Positions 34,404-44,600 of a DNA stretch of 64,000 nt are shown here, piece after piece. The position numbers and the translations under genes were made by a program. The stretch spans positions 186,001 to 250,000 of the forward strand of contig NZ_FNNU01000003.1 in assembly GCF_900106975.1 (NCBI RefSeq). The letters run 5' to 3'. Every line of letters begins with the position of its first letter. Position 1 is the stretch's first letter. The notes beneath the pieces are model-generated. The model had not been told where the DNA came from. It was given only the letters and a program-made list of their open reading frames with translations, and did not search any database. The stretch comes from Pseudomonas kuykendallii (GTDB taxonomy: Bacteria > Pseudomonadota > Gammaproteobacteria > Pseudomonadales > Pseudomonadaceae).

Positions 34404-37400
34404 TCAGTACTTGCCGATGGCGTTGAAGAACCAGCCCTGGCTGCGGTACGACAGGTCGGTGAGGTCGTCGCTGAAGTCGCTGAAGTTGTAGCCGACGCCC
34501 GCCTTGAAGTGGTTGCCGAAGTGCCGGTAGACGCCCACCAGCGCGCCGACGCGGCTGTCCTTGGCAGCGAACTCGTCGCGCCGGCGGACTTCGGCCATCA
34601 GGTCCCACTTGCGCACCACGTGCCAGTCCACCCGCGCGGCGATCAGCTGCCCGCGGCTGTCGAACCAGTCCGCCGAACTGTCGCGGCTCATGCGCAGCTC
34701 GCTCAGGCGATAGGCGTACTTGCCGCCGACGCTCCAGCGCTCGTTCAGGTCGTAGATGCCGTCGATGGCGAAGACGTGGCTGCGCTGGGCGTAGTCGACG
34801 TTGGTGCCGGTGGCGGTGGACACCTGGTCCGGCGGCGGCAGGTCCGCCAGGTAGGTGTACTTGGTCAGCAGGTTCAGCTTGTCGTTGAGCACCGGACGGT
34901 AGGCGTAGCCCAGCGAGGCCTCGACGAAGTTGCCGTCGTAGTAGTCGCCGCGGTCGGAGTCGCCAACGGAGAAATCCAGCTTGCCGATGAAGCGCCAGTC
35001 CGGATTGACCTTGTAGCTGAGGTTGTTGCGCATCAGCCACACGCTGAGGTCCTGCACCTGGCTGTGGTCCTCGCGGTACTCCAGGCGGCTGGCGTAGCGC
35101 AGGTCGCCGTTGCTGTAGCCGACCTTGCCGCCGAAGGCGCGGCGCTTGAGCTCGTACTCGGTCTCGGCGTTGAAGGTGCCGAACTCGGTGGTCAGGCCGT
35201 AGCTCCAGTGATCGTCCGGAGCGAAGTCCAGGCCGTAGCCCTGGATCAGCCCGGCCTGATCGCCGCGCTGCACGCGCTGCTCGGCATACACACTGGTGGT
35301 GTCGGTCCAGCGCGAACGGGCGCCGGAAACGAACTGCCCCACGCGACCTTCGCCGCCACCCAGGCCGCTGCGGCTACCGAAGCCGTCGTCGGTGCGGTCG
35401 CTGTCCAGCTGGTAGTTGAAGTACAGATTGGTGCGATCCGAGGCGTCGTAGTTGACTCCGGCCTTGGCGCCGAGGCCCAGGTTGCCGCTGGACAGCTCGC
35501 CGTTCAGCGCGGTGCGCTCGTTGAGGCGGTAGTCGCCGCCGACGCCGACGCGGTTGTTGGCGCTGCGCTCGCCGGTGCGGCTCAGCGTGCCCTGGGTGAA
35601 GCCGTACAGCGACCAGTCTTCCTCGGCGTGGTAGAGCGCCTGGACCACCGCGTCGTTGCGCTCGCCTTCGTCGTAGGCGCCGCTGTAGAGGCCGTCGTAA
35701 CCGTTGAGGTAGGACGAGCTGCCGTTGCTGCGCCGGTCGTTGCGCAGGCCGCCGCTCAGGCGCCAGGCGTCGCTGAGGTCGTAGGCCAGTTGCGCTTCGG
35801 CGGAACGCCGCGAGCGGCTGCCCTTCTCCTCGGTCTCGTCGGCCTTCACGGTCAGCTCGGTCTTCTCGCCCAGCGGGGCGGTGTAGCTGCCGCCGACCTG
35901 GTTGGCGGCGAGGTCCGACAGGCGTCCGGGCGCGGAGAAGCCGGCGTCGCGCTTCTCGTAGTAGAAGGTGCCCTTGCCTTCGCCGTCTTCCACCAGGTCC
36001 TTGAGGTCGAAGGCGGTTTCCACGCGGTTGGCGCGGGCCGCCGAATCGCTGCCCGCCTCGGCGCTGTCGAAACCGAAGCCGCCGTCGTAGGAGAAGCGCT
36101 GGTCGAGGCTGTCGCCCTTGCTCTGCGCCGACTCGACCTTCAGCCAGGTGCCTTCGCTCTGCCGCAGCAGCAGGTCGCCGCCGCCGAGGGTCTGGTCCTC
36201 GCGGCCGGTCTGCTCCTGCATGCTGCCGGTCACGCCGACCCTGACCTTATCGTTGACCCAGTAGGAAGTGCGCCCGCCGTAGGCCATGTCGTCGAGCTTG
36301 TCGAGCCCCGGCGAGTATTCGTAGCCAACCACCAGGAACGCCGGGTTGCCGGACAGGCTGCCGCCGGAGCGGATCAGCAGGCTGCCGTCGGCGCTGGCCG
36401 AGAGCGGCTGGCTGAGGATGACGCGGCCCTGCAGGGCGTTGATCTCGTAGTCGATCCCGGCGACCAGGTCCTGGGCATAGAGCACCTGCCCGGAGTCCGG
36501 ATCGCGCACTTCGATGCGCACGCGCTCGCTGCCTTCGGTGATGTCCTGATGACGCAGGTAGTACAGCGAACCGCCGGTGCCGCGGAAATCCTCGCGCGCC
36601 GACGCGGTGCCCGGCTCGGCGGCGAAGCCTTCCACCTGCAGACGGCGCTCGCCGAAGCCGGTGAACTCGTCGCTGCGGTAGCGCACCTGGCCGCCGTACA
36701 GGCTGCGGTCGATCTGGGTCAGCTCGGTATCGCGGATCTGCTCGCGGAAGTTGCCCCACATGGCGTGGGATTTCTCGTCCTCGACCTTGGCGTAGAACTT
36801 GCCCCGCGTCGGCGCATCCTCGACCAGCGTCGAGTCGTCGCCGAAGGTCGCCCAGCCCTTGTCCGAGTCGGAGTCCAGGCGGCGCAGGAACTCGCGCGGG
36901 TCCTTGTCGTTGAAGTTGCTGAACAGGCTGTCCACGGCCTCCTCGCCGGTATCGACGCTGCCGGTGACGGTGTACTTACCGTCGATCTTGCCCTTGGTGT
37001 AGAACGCCAGGCGGCCGTCGGCGTAGAGCTTGTCGTCGTAGTAACGGTCTTCCTGGGTGACCAGGCGCGCCGGGCCGCTGGTGTTCTGCTGGCCGACGGT
37101 GAAGTCGGCGATGGCCACGGTGAACCAGTCGTTCTGCGGCAGGCGCAGGTCGCGACGGTAGATGCGCCCCTTGCCGTCATCGTCGAGCACCGCGACTTCC
37201 ACGGTGTGCACGCCGCGCGGAATGATCTGCGCCGCGGCGAACTTGCCCTGGTTGTCCACCGGCACCGGACGGCCCATGACGAAGACGTGCTGGCCGTCCT
37301 TGACCTGCTTGCCGTTGATGGTGACGGTGCCGCCGGCCACCGGAATGGCATGGCGTTGCAGGCGATTGCCGCCGTAGCCGGCGAGCAGGTCGGCGGCGAC

Positions 37401-38603
37401 TTCCGCCTCCGGCTCCTCGGCCAGCTTGCCGCGCGCCACGCTGAGCGCCTGCGGGCTGGTTTCGTCGTAGCGGCCCTGCTCGTCGTACACGCGCAGCTGG
37501 TAATAGATGCGCTCGGGCAGACCGGCCGTGGGCGTCCAGTCGGCCTTCAGCTCGGGATCGAGCGGCAGCGTCTGCAGCAGCTCGGGCGCGCCGAACAGGC
37601 GCTTGCGCCCGAGGATGCGCACCTCGGCGCGCTTGATCCAGTGCAGGTAGTTGCTGTAGCCGCTGAACTGCTGGACCTCGCCGATCCGCGCCACGCGGGC
37701 GCCGGAAACGACGTTCAGGCGCGGCTGGGTGGAGAGGTTGTCGAAACGCACCTGCAGCAGGTCCTTGGCCAGCTCGACGTCGACGCAGCGTTGCGCGTCC
37801 GCGCTGCCCGCCTCGCCGTTGTTCAGCGGCGCGCCGTCGACGCTGATCATGAACGGCAGCACGTTCTGCAGCGGAACGTTGCCCGGCGCGCACTGCTCGG
37901 CCTTGGCCGGGGTGACGACCACCGCTTCGTCGTACCAGATTTCCACTTCGACGCGACGGTTCAGCGCCCAGTCGCGCTCGTCGTCGCCGCGCGCCAGCGG
38001 CTCGTCCGGGCCGCGGCTGGCGAACTGCAGTTGCTCGGTCTTCAGGCCGAGGCGCTGGCGGAACAGCTCGCCGACCTCCTTGGCGCGCTGCAGGCCCAGG
38101 CCATAGTTGTCCTGATAGATCGACTGGGTACGCTGCGACAGGTGCTGCGGATCGGTATGCCCGATCAGCCGCAGGCGCAGGTTGCGCTTGCCGGCCAGGC
38201 GCTTCATCAGCGTGTCCAGGGCGTCGCTGTCGCGCTCGGGAATGGCCGAGCGACCGGAGGCGAAACGCACCACCGGCAGCCCTTCGCGCAGCACCACCGA
38301 CTCGACCTTCTCGTCGCCGACGTCCAGCAGTTGCTCGCGCTTGCCGAGGGCGCCGTCGAGTTCCCAGAGAATCAGGTGTTCGCGCGGCAGTTCGCGCTCG
38401 GCGTTCGCCGGCAGTGCCGGCAGCCCGCCCGGCGTGAACGGCCGGCGCTGCACCAGGGATTCGTCTTCCATCGCCCCACGCGGGCCTTGCAGGCCGCAGC
38501 CCTTGCCCACTTCACACTGTTCGGCGGCGATCGCCACGGCGACCGCCAGCGGGTTGAGGGCCAGTGCGGCGATGCCGCACGCCACCAGATTGCGCATGCT
38601 CAT
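34404..38603 (-). CDS. Large outer-membrane protein: N-terminal OmpA-like domain plus long presumed beta-barrel
   Basis: This is a 1399-residue protein with a signal peptide (to about residue 27, VAVAIAA). Residues about 100-225 form an OmpA-like peptidoglycan-binding domain ([46 protein letters not shown]). Residues about 240-560 look like Ig/beta-sandwich segments. The rest, to the C-terminus, is rich in alternating aromatic and polar strands with GGxR turns, ending WFFNAIGKY, which looks like a BAM-type last strand with Tyr instead of Phe. OmpA domains normally sit at the C-terminus, so the order is reversed. The start overlaps the stop of the giant DUF11 gene by 4 nt. I infer an outer-membrane partner or anchor for that protein; no family member I know is characterised. 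Confidence 0.85.
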   Translation of the reverse strand: MSMRNLVACGIAALALNPLAVAVAIAAEQCEVGKGCGLQGPRGAMEDESLVQRRPFTPGGLPALPANAERELPREHLILWELDGALGKREQLLDVGDEKVESVVLREGLPVVRFASGRSAIPERDSDALDTLMKRLAGKRNLRLRLIGHTDPQHLSQRTQSIYQDNYGLGLQRAKEVGELFRQRLGLKTEQLQFASRGPDEPLARGDDERDWALNRRVEVEIWYDEAVVVTPAKAEQCAPGNVPLQNVLPFMISVDGAPLNNGEAGSADAQRCVDVELAKDLLQVRFDNLSTQPRLNVVSGARVARIGEVQQFSGYSNYLHWIKRAEVRILGRKRLFGAPELLQTLPLDPELKADWTPTAGLPERIYYQLRVYDEQGRYDETSPQALSVARGKLAEEPEAEVAADLLAGYGGNRLQRHAIPVAGGTVTINGKQVKDGQHVFVMGRPVPVDNQGKFAAAQIIPRGVHTVEVAVLDDDGKGRIYRRDLRLPQNDWFTVAIADFTVGQQNTSGPARLVTQEDRYYDDKLYADGRLAFYTKGKIDGKYTVTGSVDTGEEAVDSLFSNFNDKDPREFLRRLDSDSDKGWATFGDDSTLVEDAPTRGKFYAKVEDEKSHAMWGNFREQIRDTELTQIDRSLYGGQVRYRSDEFTGFGERRLQVEGFAAEPGTASAREDFRGTGGSLYYLRHQDITEGSERVRIEVRDPDSGQVLYAQDLVAGIDYEINALQGRVILSQPLSASADGSLLIRSGGSLSGNPAFLVVGYEYSPGLDKLDDMAYGGRTSYWVNDKVRVGVTGSMQEQTGREDQTLGGGDLLLRQSEGTWLKVESAQSKGDSLDQRFSYDGGFGFDSAEAGSDSAARANRVETAFDLKDLVEDGEGKGTFYYEKRDAGFSAPGRLSDLAANQVGGSYTAPLGEKTELTVKADETEEKGSRSRRSAEAQLAYDLSDAWRLSGGLRNDRRSNGSSSYLNGYDGLYSGAYDEGERNDAVVQALYHAEEDWSLYGFTQGTLSRTGERSANNRVGVGGDYRLNERTALNGELSSGNLGLGAKAGVNYDASDRTNLYFNYQLDSDRTDDGFGSRSGLGGGEGRVGQFVSGARSRWTDTTSVYAEQRVQRGDQAGLIQGYGLDFAPDDHWSYGLTTEFGTFNAETEYELKRRAFGGKVGYSNGDLRYASRLEYREDHSQVQDLSVWLMRNNLSYKVNPDWRFIGKLDFSVGDSDRGDYYDGNFVEASLGYAYRPVLNDKLNLLTKYTYLADLPPPDQVSTATGTNVDYAQRSHVFAIDGIYDLNERWSVGGKYAYRLSELRMSRDSSADWFDSRGQLIAARVDWHVVRKWDLMAEVRRRDEFAAKDSRVGALVGVYRHFGNHFKAGVGYNFSDFSDDLTDLSYRSQGWFFNAIGKY

Positions 38604-41600
38604 CGAATCACCTCCACACTGTCACCTGCCGGTACGATTTCTTCTTCCAGTTGCATGTCGTAACAACAGTCGTGTGGCTCCCACTGCTCCCTGATCCAGT
38701 CCCTCACATGGCCGATCCGGGCCCGCGCGTCCTCGACGCTGCCGTCCACCGGCAGGCGATAGGCGATGCGCAGGATCGAAGGCTCCGCGTACATCAGCGT
38801 CAGCACCTGGCCGAGCTGCGCCTGGTACTGCGCCGTCAGCTGGTTGTCCGCGCCGAAGGCCGCCGGGCTCAGGTCCAGGCGCACCACGCGGTGGATGCTG
38901 GCGCCGAAGTTGGCCTTGACCAGGCGACCCTGGGTCAGGCGCACCACGCGCGGGTTCTCGGTGGTGACGCGGTAACCGGACGGCAGCGTGCGTTCGTCGA
39001 CCTTGAGGATGAAGTTGCTGCCGCGCATCTCGCTGGGCACGTCGGCGCAGGCGATGTGGTAGCGGCCGTACTCGTCGGTGGTCACCAGCCAGCCCTTGGG
39101 AGTCGCCAGGCGCACGCCGGGAATGCCGGGCTCGCCTTCGTCCTGGTAGCCGTTGCGGTTCTTGTCGTCGAAGACCTTGCCGATCAGGTCGCTGCAGTCG
39201 AAGGTCGGGTCCGCCACCACGCGCACGCTGGCGCTGGCGACGTTGGAAACCCGCGCATCGGCGACCATGTTGCTGGCCCAGGCCTGGTTGACGTACTCGT
39301 TGAAGCCGACGCCGGAGCCAACCACTAGGATCAGGCGGATGGTCACCAGTTGTCCGGCGTTCAGCGTGCGGTCCGGCCAGCGCAGCAGGCGGCCGTTGAC
39401 CTGCGGTTCGGCGGGTACGCCGTCGATCTGCGCGGAACCCTTGACGTACTTGAAGCCCGGCGGGATCTGGTCCTCGAGGGCGATCGCCGCGAGGCTCGAA
39501 GCCAGGGTGTTGCGCGCGGTCAGGGTGTAGGGCACCAGCTCGCCACGGGTGACGTTGACCTTGGGCGTGGTCTTGGTCATGACGATGGCGCCGGCGAGGA
39601 TCGGGTCGACCGGAATGTGGTTGTTGACCACGTCGGCCGAGCCGCCCGCGAAGCTGAAGCTCGCGTAGTACTGCGTGGTGTCGCTGCTGCCGGCGAGTCC
39701 GGCCGAGCTGGCCGGGCACAGCGCCGGGTCATGCGCGGTGATCGCGTCCAGCGGCGGCCGGTTGCTGTTCTGCACCAGCGCCGGGTCCGGGAAGGCACCC
39801 ACCGCCAGGGTGGTGCGGCACACCGGGATCAGCGCCGAGGGCTGCTGCAGGTAACCCGATGGCGGCGTCACCACCAGGGTGTAGGTGCCAGCCGGCGCGC
39901 TGGGCAACAGCACGATCTGGTACAGGCCATCGCTGCCGGTGGCCTGCTCCAGCGCACCGCCGAGCACGTCGGCGGCGCTGAAGCCGGCCGGTCCTTCGAT
40001 GCGCACCACCGCGCCGCGAACCGGCTCGCGGGTGATGGCGTCGTAGACCACACCGGCCGGGTCGATCGGCAGGCTCTGCTCCGGCGTGTGGCTGCCGGCG
40101 ACCAGGGTCAGCTCGCTGAGGGTGCCGGTGGCGGTGCTCGCCCCTGCCGGGTTGCCGGCACCCATGGCGCCGTCGGTATACGCGGCGCCGCTTTCGTTGG
40201 GCACCGGGCGACCGTAGACGGTGCCGGTTTCCGGATGACGGAAGCGCACTTCGTAGCCGCTGTTGGGGATCACGTCGGAGAAGGCGTAATGGCCGTTGGC
40301 ATCGCTCAGGGTGGAAGCCACCACGCTGCCGCCACGCACCAGCTCCACGGTCCAGCCGGGCATCAGGCTTTCACCCGGATCGCGCACGCGGTCGTGGTTG
40401 CTGTCGAACCAGACGCTGCCTTCCAGGCTGGTCAACGCGCGGCTGATGGTGGTCGGGTCCTCGGCGCGGTTGTTGCCGGTGTCGATGGACTGCTCGCTGC
40501 CGCCGGAGACCACGGCGACGTTGGTCAGGGTCACGTCGCCCAGGCCACCGTCGACGCTGACCGGCACGCTGATCGCGTTCGCCGCATCGCTGGCCGGGGT
40601 GTTCGCCGGGATCGCCGCATCGGTGGTGCAGCGGATCACCTGCCCGCTGACGGCGCAGCTCCAGCCGTTGCCGGTGGGCACGCCGGCGGCGGTCAGGCCG
40701 GCTGGCAGGGTATCGACCACGGTGACGGTGCCGCTGCTGGCACCCACGCCGAGGTTGCCGACGCGGATGACATAGACGCCGCGGCCGGCGGCGAGGAAGG
40801 TCGCCGGGTCGTGGGTCTTGCTGATCACCAGGTCGGGGGTCGGGATTTCGGCGAACCAGTTGTCCACCGAGAACAGCTGCCCGTCACCGCTCAGGTCGAT
40901 GCCGGAGATGGCGCTGGGCGCGACGCTGACCGTGGTCGCCGTACCGCCGGCGCTGCCCGCGGTGGTCTTGCCGGGCAGCGTGCCTTCGGGCTGCTGCGGC
41001 TGGGTCAGGGTGTAGGTGCCGGCCGGCAGGCCGCTGAAGCTGAAGCTGCCGTCGGCGCCGGTGACCACGCTGCGCGGAGGCACCGGGTTGCCGTTGACGT
41101 CGGTGCCGCTCAGTTCGATGGTCTGGCCGGGCAATCCGTGGTCGTCGCCATAGGGCCGGCCATCGTCCTCGGGGTCGATGAACACCTGCCCGCTGAGGGT
41201 GCGGCCGTGGGGGATCTCGGCGAAATCGTTGCCGGTGGACGCCGTGGCCGGTGGCAGCACGATGCCGGCGATGGCGCTGGGCAGCGTGCCGACCGCGGTG
41301 GGCGTGCCGCCGGTGGTGCCGGCGAGGGTCTGGCCGTTGGCGGTGTTCTCCGGCTGGGTCGGCTCGGTCACCGTATAGGTGCCCGGCGCCAGGTCGGTGA
41401 AGCTGTAGTGGCCGGCGGCGTCGGTCACCAGGCTGCGCGGGGCGATCGCGTTGCCCTGCCAGTCGCTGCCGGTGAGGGTCAGGGTGACCCCGGACAGCGC
41501 CGGATCGCTGTTCTGGCGTACGCCGTCGTTGTTCTGGTCGGCGAATACCGTGCCGGAGAGGCTCGACGGCCGCACTTCGGGGAAGTCGTTGCCGATCGAA

Positions 41601-44600
41601 CCGCTGACCTCGCCGTCGGCGTTCGCGCTCAGGTTGATCCCGGCGATCTGGCTGCTGCTCGCCGTGGGGTTGCTGGCGACACCCGGCGCACCGCCGCTGC
41701 CGTTCAGCGAGATCAGGCTGCCGGCGCGCGGCAGGTCGTTCAGCGTGCCGGCGGGCTGGCCGGCCTGGCACACCGAGTAGACGCCGGCGGCCAGGTTGGC
41801 GAACAGGTAGTTGCCGGACGCATCGGTGAGCAGCGGATTGACGAAGCCCTCCGGTCCGCTGGCCAGCGGACCGGCGCAACCGTTGCCGCTGTGCAGCGCG
41901 ATGGAAATGCCGGCCAGCGGCAGGTCGGTGCCCGGCGCGTAGCCACCGTCGTCGAGATCGTCGTTGCGGTAGACCTTGCCGGCGACGTAGCCCAGCGTAC
42001 TGACGTTGAGCGGCGCGTAGGCCGGCTGCGGGTTGTTGCCGAAGTCGGTCTTCAGTTCGCCGGCGGCGATCACGTTGGTGTGCTCGCCGGGCGTGCTCGC
42101 GGTCACGTCGACTTCCACGGTGCAGCCACCGGCCGGCACCACGCTGGCGCTGGCCAGGCGCACGAAGGCGGCGTTGGGTGTGGCGACGATGCTGGCGCCC
42201 GGGCAGGTGCCGCCGACATTCGGCGTGGCGGCCACGCGCACCGGCCCGGGTGAGGTCGGCAGGGTGTCGGTCAACGCCGCGCTGAGGGTCATCGGCGCGT
42301 CGTTGGGGTTGCCGACGAAGATCGTCAGGCGCGAGACACCGCCCTGCGGGATCACCGCGGGCTGGAACTGCTTGGTCAGCGTCGGCGGGCTGGAGAAGGT
42401 GATCTGCGCGCGCGTCGGCTGTTCGTTGACGACCCCTTCGTAGCTGCTCACGCCGCCCGCCGGAATCTGGTTGAGGTAGCTGCCGGCGACGTTGCTCAGC
42501 ACGTTGACGCTGACGGTGCAGGACCCGTTCGCCGGCAGTTCGCCGCCGGCCAGGCTGACGCCGGTGCCGGACGGCGAAGCGCTGGCCAGGCCGCCGCAGC
42601 TGTTGGCCAGGTTCGGCGTCTGCGCCACCACCAGGCCGTTCGGCAGGCTGTCGCTGAAGGCAACGCCGGTCAGCGGCGCGGCGTTCGGGTTAGTGATGCG
42701 AATGCTCAGCGCATAGGCGTTGCCCGGCGTGCCGTTGGCGATGCCGGTGCTGAAACCGTCGGGGCTGCCGGCGTCCAGCGTGCGATTGACGAAGGCCTTG
42801 TGCACGCGCAGGGGCATCTTCACCCGCAGGGTGTCGCTGGTGCCCTGGTTGTTCTGCACCGGGCTGCCGCCGGCGCTGGCGGATACCGCGCCGACCGGGA
42901 TGGCGTTGAGGTACTCGCCCTGGGTGGCCGAGAGCACGTCCACCTCGATGTAGCAACTGGCGGGTGCCGAACTGCTGCCGGCCGCGAGCTGGCCGTTGCT
43001 CAGGGTCAGGCTGCCGCTGGCGACGCTGATGCTGCCCTGGCAGGTGCCCAACGCGTTGGCCGGGCTGGCGCTGACCAGGCCGGCGGGGTAGCTGTCGGTC
43101 AGGGTCAGGCCGCTGAGCGGTTCGGAGGTGGGGTTGGTGAAGGTGATGCGCAGGCGCGAGCGCTCGTTGGCCGCGACCACGTTGGGGGTGAACTGCTTGA
43201 CCACGCCGAGGCCGCTGCTGGTCTGCAGGCTGGTGGAGGCCGGCTGGTCGTTGCTCACGCCCTGGGCGCTGGTGACGGCGCCCGTGGGGATGATGTCGTT
43301 CACCGTGCCGGTGACGGCCATGGTCACGTCGACGGTGACGGTGCAGCTCGCCCCCGCGGCCAGGCTGGCGCCGGCGAGCGACAGGCTGGTCGCGCCCGGT
43401 GCGGCGCTGACCACGCCACCCGGACAGGTGGTGGAGGCATTCGCCACGCTGGCGATGCGCTCGCCGGTCGGCGTGCCGCCGGCGAGGCCGTTGCTGGTGA
43501 AGTAGTTGTTCAGCGCCAGGTCGCTGAGGTCCAGGCTGCCGGTGTTGGCCAGGCTGATCACCAGTTGGGTGGTCGCCCCCGGCGCGGCGATGCTCGCCTG
43601 CGCGTGGTTGACGCCGACCGTGACCTGGCCGCCGCTGGCGTTCTGCAGCGTCGCGCTGATCGGCGCGACGTTCTGCACGCCGCCGGACGCGGTCAGTTGG
43701 CCGGGCGCGATGCGGTTGACCCAGTTGCCGCTACCGGTGGCGATCACGTCGAACAGCAGGTCGCAGCTGCCGGTTGGAATGCGCGCGCCGCTCAGGCTGA
43801 CGCGGCTGGCGCCCGCTGCGGCGACGACGCTCGGCGCACCGTCGCAGGTGGAATAGGCGTTCGCCGGCGTGGCGACGACCATCCCGCTGGGCAGGTCGTC
43901 GACCACCGCGACATTGTCCAGCACGCCCGGCTGGTTGTTGCTCAGGCGCACGGTGACGGTGGAACGGCCACCCGACTGCACGCGCGCCGGGGCGAACGAC
44001 TTGGCGCCGCTCAGCGCCGACTCGAAGTTCAGCGTGGCATTCACCGGGCCGGGGCTGACGATGTTGCGCACCAGGCCGCTGGCCGTGGTTTCGCTGCCCT
44101 GCGCCGCACCTGCCGGCAGGCTGTTCTGGTAGCTGCCGGCGCTACCGGTGACGTTCACCGTGACCGTGCAACGCCCGGCATCACCCTGCCCGTTGTCGGC
44201 CCGCGCCGGGACCGTCGCGCCGCTGAGGGCGATGCGCTCGCTGCCGGGAACCGCCACCAGGCTGCCGCCACAGGTGGTCGACGCGTTGTTCGGCGTGGCC
44301 ACCTGCATCGGCGTGTCGTTGCTGCCCAGCGGCAGGTTGTCGAGCAGGCTCGCCGCGGTGATCGGCTTCGCCGACAGGTTGACCAGGCTCAGCGTCAGGG
44401 TAACGGCGCTGCCTTCCGCCGCGCTGCTGCTGGCGAAGGCCTTCTCCACCGCCAGCGTGCTGTTGCTGACGCTGTAGCTGGCGCTGGTTTCGCTGTGGTT
44501 GCAGATGCCGCCGGGCGCGCACACGCCGCCGGACGGAATCTCGTTGCGGATGGTCGCGCCGGCGCTGGCGCCCTCGGGCACCATCGCCCAGAAACCCACG

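Noticed and set aside
32542-35040. A longer start for the second chemoreceptor, giving 832 residues
   Set aside because: The extra N-terminus is Arg/Gln/Gly-rich read-through of the sequence opposite the OmpA-like gene. A proper membrane anchor starts at 34179.
34509-38663. A plus-strand open frame of about 1380 codons opposite the OmpA-like gene
   Set aside because: It is the antisense of a GC-rich gene whose codon bias keeps the opposite frame free of stops. It has a low-complexity Val/Ala/Gln/Asp-type composition and no start signal.
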